The notes beneath the pieces are model-generated. The model made no database searches, was not told the DNA's origin, and saw nothing but the letters and a program-made list of their open reading frames with translations. A stretch of DNA of 64,000 nt from the NCBI RefSeq assembly GCF_900110115.1, contig NZ_FOCM01000003.1, positions 1 through 64,000 of the forward strand, read 5' to 3'. The stretch is from Palleronia pelagia. Lineage in GTDB: Bacteria > Pseudomonadota > Alphaproteobacteria > Rhodobacterales > Rhodobacteraceae. Positions 8,598 through 16,581 of the stretch are shown here, one piece after another (the first letter of the stretch is position 1; each line of letters starts with the position of its first letter). A program made the translations under genes and the position numbers.

Positions 8598-10454
8598 ATG
8601 GGAAAACGGTCGTTCCTTCCACTGATCCTGACCTTCGGGGTGGCCGGCGGCGCGGCGGTCTTCGCCGCCACGGTCGCGGTCGAACAGATCGAGCAGCAAT
8701 CCGTGCTGGGCACCCAGCGCGCGCTGTCCCAGGCCGGGCTCGACTGGACCACGGTCGAAGCCGACGGCCTGCGCCTGAAACTGGCCGGCACCGCCCCGGA
8801 CGAAGCCGCGCGCTTCCGCGCGCTGAGCGTCGCCGGCAACATCGTCGACGCCGCCCGGGTGGATGACCTCATGGCCGTCGAGAAGCGCGACACGGTCGAG
8901 GCGCCGACCTTCTCGATCGAGATCCTGCGCCAGCCGGACGAGATCACGCTGATCGGCCTCGTGCCGCAGGACATGGACCGCCAGGCGCTGATCGAAAGGG
9001 TCGCCCGCGCCGCCTTCGAGACGCGCATCACGGACCTGCTGGAAGTCGCCTCCTTCCCCGCGCCGCCCACCTGGTCGGACGCGGTGGATTACGGGATCGA
9101 GTCGCTCGAAGGCCTGACCTCGGCAAAGGTCTCCATCGGCGAGGCCTCCGTCAGCCTGACGACCCTGGCCGAAAGCGCCGCCGCCCGCGACCGTCTGGAA
9201 CGGGATCTCGACCGTGCCGCGCCCGAGGGGCTCGACGTGACGCTCGACATCCAAGCCCCGCGCCCCGTGGTCGCGCCGTTCATCCTGCGGCTGGTGAAGG
9301 ATGGCGAGGGGATGCGCTTCAATGCCTGCACCGCCGGGACCGAGCAGGGCGCCGCGCGGATCCTGTCGGCCGCGCAGGAGGCCGGCGTGCCTGCGGGCGA
9401 CGATTGCCGCCTGGCGCTGGGGCTGCCCAGCCCCGACTGGGCGCGCGTCGGGGCCCGCGCCATTCGCACCCTCGGCACGCTGGACGGCGGGCAGCTGACC
9501 ATTTCCGACCTGCAGGTACGGCTCGAAGCGGCGCAGGGCCAGGAGCCCGCCGTGTTCGAGACGGCCGTCTCGGACCTGCGCGCCGACCTGCCCGACGCCT
9601 TCACCCTGACCGCGACCCTGCCCGACGACAGCGCGGTCGAGCCCGAAGCCGGGCCCGCGCAATTCGTCGTGACCCGCAGCCCCGAGGGGCTGGTCCAGAT
9701 GCGCGGCCGCGTGGGGTCCGAGCGGGCCCGCGAAGCGACGCTGGCCTATGCCCGGTCGCTCTTCGGGGTCGAACAGATCGACAGCGATCTCGAGGTTCTG
9801 CCGCAAGTGCCCCAGGGCTGGTCGCCGCGGTTGCTGGTCGCGCTGGACAGCCTGTCGATGCTGACCAACGGCGCGGTGATGGTGGACGAGTCCCAGGTGG
9901 ATATCTCGGGCACCACCGGCACCCGCGACGCGGACGATGAAATCGCCCGCATCCTGGCGGGCCGGATGGGCGAAAGCGGCAGCTTCAGCATCGACGTGTC
10001 CTACGACGAGCGCGCCGACCCGACCGCGGCCCTGCCCTCGCCCGAGGAATGCGTCGAACAGATCAACGCGATCCTGACCGAGCGGCAGATCACCTTCGAT
10101 CCCGGCTCGGCCATCATCGATGCCGAATCGCGCGCCAGCGTCGACGCCATCGCCGACGTGGTGAAGCAATGCGAAGGCGTGCCCATGGAAGTCGGCGGCT
10201 TCACCGACAGCCAGGGCCGCGAGGAAATGAACCAGCAGCTCAGCCAGCAACGCGCCGAGGCGCTGCTGGCCGGGCTGATGGCGCGGCGGGTGCTGACGTC
10301 GGACCTGGTCGCGCGCGGCTATGGCGAAGAGAACCCGATCGCCGACAATTCCACCGCCGAGGGCCGCGAGGCCAACCGGCGTCTTGAATTCCGGCTGCTG
10401 GATGGCGAAGAAAGCGCGTCAGACAGTGCCGAGGACGAGGCCCCGCCGGAATGA
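8598..10454 (+). CDS. Large OmpA-family protein with BON-like repeats
   Basis: 618 aa. An N-terminal signal or anchor (GKRSFLPLILTFGVAGGAAVFAA) precedes a long region of repeating about 70-residue units rich in LxGxxP and acidic residues (for example LKLAGTAPDEAAR and ITLIGLVPQDMDR), which resemble BON domains. It ends in a complete OmpA-like peptidoglycan-binding domain (about 485-600: ITFDPGSAIID, GFTDSQGREEMNQQLSQQRA, ANRRLEFRLL). It probably tethers the envelope to peptidoglycan. The downstream 109 aa coiled-coil gene begins 10 nt after its stop. Confidence 0.85.
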   Translation: MGKRSFLPLILTFGVAGGAAVFAATVAVEQIEQQSVLGTQRALSQAGLDWTTVEADGLRLKLAGTAPDEAARFRALSVAGNIVDAARVDDLMAVEKRDTVEAPTFSIEILRQPDEITLIGLVPQDMDRQALIERVARAAFETRITDLLEVASFPAPPTWSDAVDYGIESLEGLTSAKVSIGEASVSLTTLAESAAARDRLERDLDRAAPEGLDVTLDIQAPRPVVAPFILRLVKDGEGMRFNACTAGTEQGAARILSAAQEAGVPAGDDCRLALGLPSPDWARVGARAIRTLGTLDGGQLTISDLQVRLEAAQGQEPAVFETAVSDLRADLPDAFTLTATLPDDSAVEPEAGPAQFVVTRSPEGLVQMRGRVGSERAREATLAYARSLFGVEQIDSDLEVLPQVPQGWSPRLLVALDSLSMLTNGAVMVDESQVDISGTTGTRDADDEIARILAGRMGESGSFSIDVSYDERADPTAALPSPEECVEQINAILTERQITFDPGSAIIDAESRASVDAIADVVKQCEGVPMEVGGFTDSQGREEMNQQLSQQRAEALLAGLMARRVLTSDLVARGYGEENPIADNSTAEGREANRRLEFRLLDGEESASDSAEDEAPPE

Positions 10455-10464
10455 GCCCTATCGC

Positions 10465-10794
10465 ATGAGCCGCACCGAATTCATCGTGGTCACGGCCATC
10501 ATCCTGTTCGTGGCCTTCGCGCTGGGCTGGTTCGCCAACTGGCTGGTGCACCGCCTGACCCGCGTCAGCCAGGCCGACCTGGGCGAGCTCGACAACATGG
10601 CGCGGGCGATGCACGACGCCGAACAGGCCCGCGACCAGGCCATCGCCTACCTGCAGGAGCGCGAGGCCGAGATGACGAACCAGCTGCACCAGACCGAGGC
10701 CGAGCTGCGCGCCGCCATGGACGGCCTGCGCGATGCCCGCACCGAGGCCGAGGAACTCCGCGCCCATATCGAGCGGATGAACCAGCAGGTCTGA
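10465..10794 (+). CDS. Membrane-anchored coiled-coil protein, 109 aa
   Basis: The N-terminus has one transmembrane helix (about 5-25, VVTAIILFVAFALGWFANWL). The rest, about 40-109, is charged heptad-like sequence (EQARDQAIAYLQEREAEM, ELRAAMDGLRDARTEAEELR) expected to form a coiled coil. The ATG at 10465 is 10 nt after the upstream OmpA gene stop; a longer frame runs inside that gene. Function is unknown. It may be a scaffold partner of the OmpA/BON protein, judged only from position. Confidence 0.8.
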   Translation: MSRTEFIVVTAIILFVAFALGWFANWLVHRLTRVSQADLGELDNMARAMHDAEQARDQAIAYLQEREAEMTNQLHQTEAELRAAMDGLRDARTEAEELRAHIERMNQQV

Positions 10795-10907
10795 CCTGCC
10801 CCGATCCGCACCAAGGTCTTGCCGAAACTCATGATGTCGTCATGCCGGACGCTGTCCGGATTGGCGCTCCCGATCGGCCGTATACTCACGCTGCGATGCG
10901 GTGCGTC

Positions 10908-10971
10908 GAGTATTTCTGGACCAGTGATGCCATGGGCGACGCCTGCCGCATCACTGGTCTTCAAATACTTC
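10908..10971. repeat. Palindromic pair of the convergent-gap repeat element
   Basis: One copy on the plus strand (10908-10929, GAGTATTT-CTGG-ACCAGTGATG) faces one on the minus strand (10949-10971, reading AGTATTT-GAAG-ACCAGTGATG). The arms match at 18 of 22 positions, and the spacer contains its own GGCG-A-CGCC palindrome (10935-10943). The element lies between the convergent coiled-coil gene and moaE. Transcribed from either side it would fold into a long imperfect hairpin. See 23234, 38613, 54343 and 54458 for the other copies. Confidence 0.85.
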
Positions 10972-11014
10972 CAGGACACTCCATAGGCGCCGCGCGACAC
11001 GGGCAGCGGCGCGG

Positions 11015-11452
11015 CTACCAGCGGTCCAGCGCCGCCTCGTCGGTGTCCTTGGCGGCGACCCATTCGGCGCCGTCCCCGGTGACTTCCTTCTTCCAGAAAG
11101 GTGCGCGGGATTTCAGGTAGTCCATCAGGAAATCCGCAGCGGCGAAGGCGGCGGCGCGGTGGGCGCCGGCGGTGGCGACCATCATGATCTGCTCGCCGGG
11201 GCGCAGCTTGCCGTGACGGTGAATGACCAGCACGTCGCGCAGGTCCCAGCGGGCCTGTGCCCGCTCGGCGATCTCGGTCAGGGCCTTGGCGGTCATGCCG
11301 GGATAATGCTCGATTTCCATGTGGCGCAGGCCGCCGTCGTCGCGCACCAGGCCCGAGAACGTCACCACCGCGCCGCTGTCGCCCCGCCGGGCGGCGAAGC
11401 GGTTCAGCTCGGCGCCCGCATCGAAGGGCTCGGCCTGCACGCGGATATCCAT
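11015..11452 (-). CDS. moaE: MoaE, molybdopterin synthase catalytic subunit
   Basis: 145 aa, the family's usual length. Motifs AVVTFSGLVRD (about 28-38), LEIEHYPG-like IEHYPGMT, VIHRHGKLRPGE and the C-terminal APFWKKEV with its conserved lysines are present. With MoaD it inserts sulfur into cyclic pyranopterin monophosphate to make molybdopterin. It is separated from moaD by only 3 nt. Confidence 0.97.
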   Translation of the reverse strand: MDIRVQAEPFDAGAELNRFAARRGDSGAVVTFSGLVRDDGGLRHMEIEHYPGMTAKALTEIAERAQARWDLRDVLVIHRHGKLRPGEQIMMVATAGAHRAAAFAAADFLMDYLKSRAPFWKKEVTGDGAEWVAAKDTDEAALDRW

Positions 11453-11455
11453 GGC

Positions 11456-11707
11456 TCAGCCGCCGGTCATGGGAGGGAAGAACGCGACCTCGCGCGCCGT
11501 GCCCAACGGCGCGTCGAAATCGGTGAGCTCCTGGTCCACGGCGACCCGCAACGCCTTCAGGTCCTGGAACGCCACCGCGTAGCGATCCTCGCGCGCGGTC
11601 AGCTCGGCCACCAGGTCGGCCACGGTGGCGGCGTCGGTCTCGACCCGCTCACGCGGGAGGCCGATACGTTCGCGCAGCCAGGCGAAATAGAGAACGTCCA
11701 GGGTCAT
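11456..11707 (-). CDS. moaD: MoaD, molybdopterin synthase sulfur-carrier subunit
   Basis: 83 aa ubiquitin-like protein ending in the obligatory Gly-Gly (FFPPMTGG), whose terminal carboxylate becomes the thiocarboxylate sulfur donor to MoaE. The N-terminal LDVLYFAWLRERIG and VADLVAEL are typical. The ATG overlaps the pgsA TGA (ATGA at 11704-11707), so it is probably coupled to pgsA translation. The longer frame extending into pgsA is a shadow. Confidence 0.95.
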   Translation of the reverse strand: MTLDVLYFAWLRERIGLPRERVETDAATVADLVAELTAREDRYAVAFQDLKALRVAVDQELTDFDAPLGTAREVAFFPPMTGG

Positions 11708-12369
11708 GCGGGCTCCTTCAGGAACGGCAGGGCCTTGCGGAAATAATCCCACCCGGTGATCAGCGTCAACGCCGCCGCGACCCACAGCAGCGCGAGGCCG
11801 ACATACCCGGCCGCGTCGCGCGCCTGGGCCAGCCAGAGCAACCCGACCTCGTCGGCGATGGACCCGTCGAGGATGCCGGACAGCGTCGCGTCGTCCATGC
11901 CGATGGACCGGTCGATCATGTGATGCAGGAAGATGTCGCGCGAAAACAGCACCGCGATCGCCACCATCTGCGCCGTGGTTTTCCACTTGGCAAGCTTCGT
12001 GACCTGCAGCAGCTTGGCGTCAGCGCCAAGGAATTCGCGCAGCCCGCTGACGAAGACCTCGCGGAAGACAATGAAGGTCGCGGGCAGCACCAGCCAGGGC
12101 GACATCGAGGAATAACCAACGATCACCAGCAGCGCGATCACCACCATCGCCTTGTCGGCGATGGGGTCGAGCATGGCGCCGAAGCGGCTTTCCTGTTGCC
12201 AGCTGCGCGCGAGATAGCCGTCGAACCAGTCGGTGATGGCCGCGCCGAGGAACAGCACCAGGGCGAACCAGTCCGCCCAGGGCCGGGTGAAGTACAGGAA
12301 CATGACCGCCACGCCGGGCGCGGCCAGCAGCCGCAGGACGGTCAGGATGTTCGGAAGGGTCCATTTCAT
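11704..12369 (-). CDS. pgsA: PgsA, CDP-diacylglycerol-glycerol-3-phosphate 3-phosphatidyltransferase
   Basis: 221 aa membrane enzyme of the CDP-alcohol phosphotransferase family. The signature DG-x2-AR-x8-G-x3-D-x3-D is visible (DGYLARSWQQ...GAMLDPIADK, about 51-78). It makes phosphatidylglycerophosphate, the committed step to phosphatidylglycerol and cardiolipin. The order uvrC-pgsA-moaD-moaE is, from memory, common in alphaproteobacteria. Confidence 0.96.
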   Translation of the reverse strand: MKWTLPNILTVLRLLAAPGVAVMFLYFTRPWADWFALVLFLGAAITDWFDGYLARSWQQESRFGAMLDPIADKAMVVIALLVIVGYSSMSPWLVLPATFIVFREVFVSGLREFLGADAKLLQVTKLAKWKTTAQMVAIAVLFSRDIFLHHMIDRSIGMDDATLSGILDGSIADEVGLLWLAQARDAAGYVGLALLWVAAALTLITGWDYFRKALPFLKEPA

Positions 12370-12704
12370 GGGCGATTGATAGACGTGCGCGCCCTGGGTG
12401 GAAAGGGGTCAGGCGAGGGGCGCCGCCCCTCGCGCTCCCCGGAGGTATTTCGGGAAAGATGAAGGAGGCGGTGGCGTGTGACTCGGGGCCGGCTCTTGGT
12501 GAATGGGCGAAGCCGCGGCTTGCGCCAAATTGACGGATTATCGGGGCACCGCCCGTTCGGTTCCGGATGCCCTATCTGGGCTCCGCCCGTTCGCGGCTTG
12601 ATCGCTCCACTGGAGCGATCATCGGCTACGCCGAACCGCCGTGTGTCGGGGCTCCGCCCGTTCGGTGCTGAAATCGCTCCACCGGAGCGATTTCCGGGCG
12701 CACC
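12370..12704. repeat. pgsA-uvrC spacer with hairpins and triple direct repeat
   Basis: 335 nt without a supportable gene between two minus-strand genes. It holds three copies of GGGC-A/T-CCGCCCGTTCG (12544-12559, 12578-12593 and 12649-12664). Two inverted repeats share a core: GATCGCTCCA-C-TGGAGCGATC (12600-12620) and AAATCGCTCC-ACC-GGAGCGATTT (12671-12693). The second lies 11 nt past the uvrC stop and may end or stabilise its mRNA, though it has no U-tract. GGAGGTATTTCGGGAAAGATGAAG (12441-12464) is a separate element. Confidence 0.75.
12441..12464 (+). repeat. GGAGGTATTT...AAAGATGAAG element
   Basis: A single copy of a motif I recall seeing repeatedly in intergenic DNA of Rhodobacteraceae (a GGAG-TATTT...GGAAAGATGAAG form). 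It shares its ends (GAG-TATTT and GATG) with the convergent-gap repeat described elsewhere here, so the two may be variants of one family. The recall is from general knowledge, not a search. Confidence 0.5.
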
Positions 12705-14561
12705 TCACCCCCTTTCATGAAAATGATCGTAGATCTTCTCGGCGAGCGAGGCGCTGATGCCGTCCACGGCCTTCAGGTCCTTCAAGTCGGCGCGGCTGAC
12801 GGCCTTGGCCGATCCGAAATGGGTCAGCAGCGCGCGCTTGCGGGTGGCGCCGACGCCGGGCACGTCGTCCAGCGGCGTGGCGCTGACAGACTTGGCCCGC
12901 CGCGCGCGGTGGGTGCCGATGGCGAAGCGGTGCGCCTCGTCCCGCAGACGCTGCACGAAATACAGCACCGGGTCGTTGTGGCGCAGGGCGAAGGGCTGTT
13001 TGCCCGTGCGGTGGAACTCTTCCTTGCCGGCGTCCCGGTCCAGCCCCTTGGCCACGCCCACCATGGCCACGTCCTCGACCCCGTGTTCCTCCATGATCTG
13101 GCGCACGGCGCTGACCTGCCCCGCGCCCCCGTCGATCAGCAGCAGGTCCGGCCACAGCCCCTTCTCGCGGTCCGGGTCATCCTTCAGCAGGCGCTTGAAG
13201 CGCCGGGTCAGCACCTCTTTCATCATGCCGAAATCGTCGCCGGGGGTCAGGTCGTCGCCCCGGATGTTGAACTTGCGGTACTGGTTCTTCAGGAACCCCT
13301 CGGGTCCCGCCACGATCATCGCGCCCACGGCATTGGTCCCCTGGATGTGGGAGTTGTCGTAGACCTCGATCCGCTCGGGCCGGGTCTCGAGATCGAAGGC
13401 CTCGGCCAGCCCATCGAGCAGCTTGGCCTGGGTGGCCGTCTCGCTCATCTTGCGCCCCAGGCTTTCGCGGGCGTTGCGCAGGGCGCCAGCGACCAGGTCC
13501 TTCTTCTCGCCCCGTTGGGGCACCTCGATCCGGACCTTGCGGCCCAGCTTCTCGGTCAGGGCGCCCGCCATCAGGTCGCTGTCCTCGATCTCGTCCGACA
13601 GAAGCAGCAGGCGCGGCGGGTCCTTGGTGTCGTAGAACTGCCCGATGAAGGCCTGAAGCACCTCGGCCGCGTCGGCGCCCGCGCCGGTGCGGGGATAGAA
13701 GTCGCGGTTGCCCCAGTTCTGGTTCGCCCGGATGAAGAAGACCTGCACGCAGGCCTGCCCCCCTTCCATGTGGAGCGCGATGACATCGGCCTCGGCCACG
13801 CCCTGCGGGTTGATGCCCTGCCCGCCCTGCACGTGGGTCAGGGCGCGGATCCGGTCGCGCAGGGCGGCGGCGCGCTCGAACTCCATGGCCTCGGACGCCT
13901 TCTCCATCTCGCCGGCCAGCTGGGCCTGCACGCGGGTTGTCTTGCCCTGCAGGAAGTCCTCGGCATCGGCGACCGAGGCCGCGTAGTCCTGGGCGCTGAT
14001 CTTGCCGACGCAGGGGCCGCTGCACCGCTTGATCTGGTACAGAAGGCAGGGCCGGGTGCGGCTTTCGAACATGGTGTCGGTGCAGTTGCGCAGCAGGAAC
14101 ACGCGCTGGAGCTGGGTGAGCGTCCGGTTCACCGCGCCGGCGCTGGCGAAGGGGCCGTAATAGCTGCCCTTGTCGCGCTTGGCGCCGCGATGCTTGCGGA
14201 TCTGCGGATAGTCGTGGCCCGAGACGAGGATGTTAGGGAACGACTTGTCGTCGCGCAGCAGCACGTTGAACTTGGGCTTGAGCTGCTTGATCAGGTTCTG
14301 CTCGAGCAGCAGGGCCTCGGTCTCGGTCCGGGTCGAGAGGAACATCATCGACCGCGTCTCGCGGATCATGCGGGCGATGCGCGGGCTGTGGCCGCTGGGA
14401 TTGGCGTAATTCGCCACGCGCTTCTTCAGGTTGCGCGCCTTGCCGACATAGAGAACCGCCTGCCGCTCATCCAGCATCCGGTAGACGCCGGGCGAGTTGT
14501 CCAGCGTCCTTAGGTAGGACTGGATCAGCGCGTGGCCGGTCAGCGGGCTGTCGTCGGTCAT
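12705..14561 (-). CDS. uvrC: UvrC, excinuclease ABC subunit C
   Basis: 618 aa. The N-terminal GIY-YIG nuclease domain is evident ([26 protein letters not shown], about 19-45). A Cys-rich segment ([18 protein letters not shown]), a UvrB-interacting UVR region, the RNase-H-like C-terminal nuclease domain ([28 protein letters not shown]) and a terminal HhH motif ([21 protein letters not shown]) follow. It makes both incisions in nucleotide excision repair. No SOS box is seen in front of it. Confidence 0.97.
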   Translation of the reverse strand: MTDDSPLTGHALIQSYLRTLDNSPGVYRMLDERQAVLYVGKARNLKKRVANYANPSGHSPRIARMIRETRSMMFLSTRTETEALLLEQNLIKQLKPKFNVLLRDDKSFPNILVSGHDYPQIRKHRGAKRDKGSYYGPFASAGAVNRTLTQLQRVFLLRNCTDTMFESRTRPCLLYQIKRCSGPCVGKISAQDYAASVADAEDFLQGKTTRVQAQLAGEMEKASEAMEFERAAALRDRIRALTHVQGGQGINPQGVAEADVIALHMEGGQACVQVFFIRANQNWGNRDFYPRTGAGADAAEVLQAFIGQFYDTKDPPRLLLLSDEIEDSDLMAGALTEKLGRKVRIEVPQRGEKKDLVAGALRNARESLGRKMSETATQAKLLDGLAEAFDLETRPERIEVYDNSHIQGTNAVGAMIVAGPEGFLKNQYRKFNIRGDDLTPGDDFGMMKEVLTRRFKRLLKDDPDREKGLWPDLLLIDGGAGQVSAVRQIMEEHGVEDVAMVGVAKGLDRDAGKEEFHRTGKQPFALRHNDPVLYFVQRLRDEAHRFAIGTHRARRAKSVSATPLDDVPGVGATRKRALLTHFGSAKAVSRADLKDLKAVDGISASLAEKIYDHFHERG

Positions 14562-14828
14562 CGGGATCTCGCGATTCTGGTGCTGGGCTGCAAGTTATGC
14601 GCGGGAGCCACAAGCGAAAAGACGTCCCCAAATTCTGTGGATAACCCTGGGGGCAAACTCAGGGATTGCCGGAAAAAGCCTTTTCTACAGGGGCGTTCGC
14701 TGGTTCGCCCAAAAATACAGCAGTATTGTAAAGCGCTGAATTCCATTGGGAAATATTGTATACCGGGCCTATCTCATTGAGGCAGAAGGAAATTATGAAG
14801 GATTCGTGACGAATGGGATAACGTAGGG
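14562..14828. promoter_or_regulatory. AT-rich region upstream of uvrC with a DnaA-box-like 9-mer
   Basis: About 267 nt, clearly more AT-rich than the rest of the window, between the uvrC start and the SDR-like gene's 3' end. It contains a perfect DnaA-box consensus on the minus strand (TTATCCACA, plus-strand positions 14636-14644), an inverted repeat AATAC-AGCA-GTATT (14714-14727) and repeated TATTGTA. It presumably carries the uvrC promoter. A single DnaA box does not make an origin. Confidence 0.45.
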
Positions 14829-15458
14829 TCATCCGGAGCCGCGCGGCTCGGACCGGAGCTGCAGGACCTGCCCGGTGATCGACGGTGTCGCGATCAGGTA
14901 TCGCAGGCTGGGCGCAAGGTCCTCCGACGTCAGGGGCAGACGGCTGTCGATGGTGACGAGTCCGGCGTGCGCATCGCCGTTTCGCACATGTGCGGTGTGG
15001 TCGGCCGGGACGATCGCGTTGACCCGCAGGCGCGGCGCGAATTGCTGGGCGCCGATCCGCACCATGGACACCAGTGACGCGGCGGCCATCGCTAGGCTTG
15101 CCTGATCGGGCGTGGCCGAGTTCGGTGGCTGGTCAATGACGTGGATGATCTGGGTCATGGGTCGTGGGCCATCCGCGTCGTTGCCCGGGGGCAGAGCTTG
15201 CCGCGCGAACGCACGCGACAGCGCGGCGAGGTCACGCGGCACGCGAAGAACGGCGTCGTCCAGCCCTTTGTCATCGTCGAGCCGGTCCTCGGTGGTGGTG
15301 CCGGTCACACAGATCAGCAGGTCAGGCCAGTTGCCAAGCTCGGCCCGCGCCCGTTCCATCGCTTCGGGTCCGTCGGCGATGCAACAGGGAACGCCACAGG
15401 CCCCGGCCACCACGCGCACAAGCGCGGGCGCGTTGCCCGTCACCAGCGCATGGGTCAC
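14829..15458 (-). CDS. Degenerate SDR-family (Rossmann) protein, probably non-catalytic
   Basis: 209 aa from a GTG that overlaps the antiporter stop (GTGA, 15455-15458). The C-terminal half reads like a short-chain dehydrogenase: SLVSMVRIGAQQFAPRLRVN-type helix, VNAIVPADHT, and a final ITGQVLQL. However, the N-terminal motif is TGNAPALVRVV instead of TG-x3-G-x-G, and no Tyr/Lys pair stands where YxxxK should be (TPDQASLAMAAASLV). It is likely a pseudoenzyme or a diverged binding protein. The function is unknown. Confidence 0.7.
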   Translation of the reverse strand: MTHALVTGNAPALVRVVAGACGVPCCIADGPEAMERARAELGNWPDLLICVTGTTTEDRLDDDKGLDDAVLRVPRDLAALSRAFARQALPPGNDADGPRPMTQIIHVIDQPPNSATPDQASLAMAAASLVSMVRIGAQQFAPRLRVNAIVPADHTAHVRNGDAHAGLVTIDSRLPLTSEDLAPSLRYLIATPSITGQVLQLRSEPRGSG

Positions 15459-16414
15459 GCCATCACCAGCCGCGCGAGATAGACTGCATAGGCCGCGCAG
15501 AAGATCACGCCCCAGATCCGCCCCATGTACCAGCGGCGGAAGACGAACGGGATGAGCAGCAGGGACGCGCCCAGCATCACCCACAGGTCCAGGGCGAGGA
15601 ATTCGCGACCGATCGGGATCGGCCCGACGATCGCGGTGATGCCCATGATGGCCAGCAGGTTGAACAGGTTCGACCCGATGACGTTGCCCAGCGCCACGTC
15701 GGCCTGCCGCCGTATGGCCGCGATCACCGTCGTCGCCAGTTCCGGCAAGGAGGTGCCGATGGCGACCAGTGTCAGTCCGATCACCGCGTCCGACAGGCCG
15801 AACATCTTGGCGATCTCGGTTGCAGATCCGATCAGGATCTGCGCGCCCAGCGGCAGGCCGACCAGTCCGACCACCAGGAAGGCCGCGATTTTCCAGCCGG
15901 AAAGCGCGGGATCGGCACCTTCGAGATCCTCGACCAGGTCCTCGACGGGCTCCTTGCGCGCATCGTTGCGCGACGCCAGCCCCTCGCGCAGCTGGTCGCC
16001 CAGCACAAGCGCCAGCGCGGCCAGAAGGACGAGGCCGTGCCACCAGGTCAACGGCCCGGCGAAGCACAGCCCGATGAACAGCAGCGTTCCGCCCAGCATG
16101 GTGACGAAGCTTTTGCGCGTCTCGCAATCCTTCATCGAGATGCCCGAGATCAGCGCGGGCACGCCCAGCACAAGCAGGATGTTGGCGGTGTTCGATCCCA
16201 CGACATTGCCCAGCGCGATGCCCGGAACCCCGTCCAGTACCGCACCGACCGAGATCAGAAGCTCGGGCGCCGATGTGCCGAAGGCGACCACGGTCAGGCT
16301 GACGATCAGGGCGGGGATGCCCAGCCGCAACGCGAGGTTCACGGCGCCGCGCACCAGCGCGTCGCCCGCAAGCAGGAGGATCGCCAATCCGACGATGGCC
16401 CAGACGAAAACCAT
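15455..16414 (-). CDS. Calcium/sodium antiporter (CaCA family, YrbG-like)
   Basis: 319 aa inner-membrane protein with the internal duplication of CaCA exchangers. The two ion-binding repeats are FGTSAPELLISVGA (about 47-60) and IGTSLPELATTVIA (about 215-228), each followed by a GN-x-x-GSN helix (LGNVVGSNTANILLVLG and LGNVIGSNLFNLLAIMG). An acidic cytoplasmic loop (about 150-165) joins the halves. It exchanges Ca2+ or Na+ across the membrane. Translation is coupled to the SDR-like gene through GTGA. Confidence 0.93.
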   Translation of the reverse strand: MVFVWAIVGLAILLLAGDALVRGAVNLALRLGIPALIVSLTVVAFGTSAPELLISVGAVLDGVPGIALGNVVGSNTANILLVLGVPALISGISMKDCETRKSFVTMLGGTLLFIGLCFAGPLTWWHGLVLLAALALVLGDQLREGLASRNDARKEPVEDLVEDLEGADPALSGWKIAAFLVVGLVGLPLGAQILIGSATEIAKMFGLSDAVIGLTLVAIGTSLPELATTVIAAIRRQADVALGNVIGSNLFNLLAIMGITAIVGPIPIGREFLALDLWVMLGASLLLIPFVFRRWYMGRIWGVIFCAAYAVYLARLVMA

Positions 16415-16418
16415 GCGC

Positions 16419-16577
16419 TCAGCCCTTTCCGCAGGCGCAGGGGCCCTTGCCCAGGCGATACCGGCCGCAGCGGTCGCATTTCATGGATTGCAGCCGCTTC
16501 TGCCCCGGAAAGCGCAGCCTTCCGAACATGGCGAGAACCAGCATGCCGATGAGGAACAGCGATACGATCTTGATCAT
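16419..16577 (-). CDS. 52-aa membrane protein with a C-terminal zinc-ribbon-like motif
   Basis: Started at MIKIVSLFLIGM (ATG at 16575-16577). One transmembrane helix (about 4-20) is followed by a basic stretch and KCDRCGRYRLGKGPCACGKG, i.e. CxxC-x9-CxC, a likely metal-binding knuckle. The gene lies 4 nt upstream of the antiporter start and 4 nt after the sppA stop, so it is probably in the same operon. I do not know a function. The longer start shown by the frame (16607) runs into sppA and is less likely. Confidence 0.7.
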   Translation of the reverse strand: MIKIVSLFLIGMLVLAMFGRLRFPGQKRLQSMKCDRCGRYRLGKGPCACGKG

Positions 16578-16581
16578 GCGA

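Noticed and set aside
12600-12693. Inverted repeats in the pgsA-uvrC gap as insertion-sequence ends
   Set aside because: No transposase or target-site duplication; each hairpin is self-contained.
14636-14644. Replication origin at the AT-rich gap
   Set aside because: Only a single DnaA box, no cluster, and no dnaA/dnaN or other origin genes nearby.
14695-14706. GTTC-GCTG-GTTC upstream of uvrC as an SOS box
   Set aside because: The spacing is N4, not N7, so it does not match the LexA site, in contrast to the perfect one before dnaE2.
14532-14780. Short ORFs on both strands between uvrC and the SDR-like gene
   Set aside because: Sequence is compositionally odd, has no RBS, no domain and overlaps uvrC. 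Treated as non-coding.
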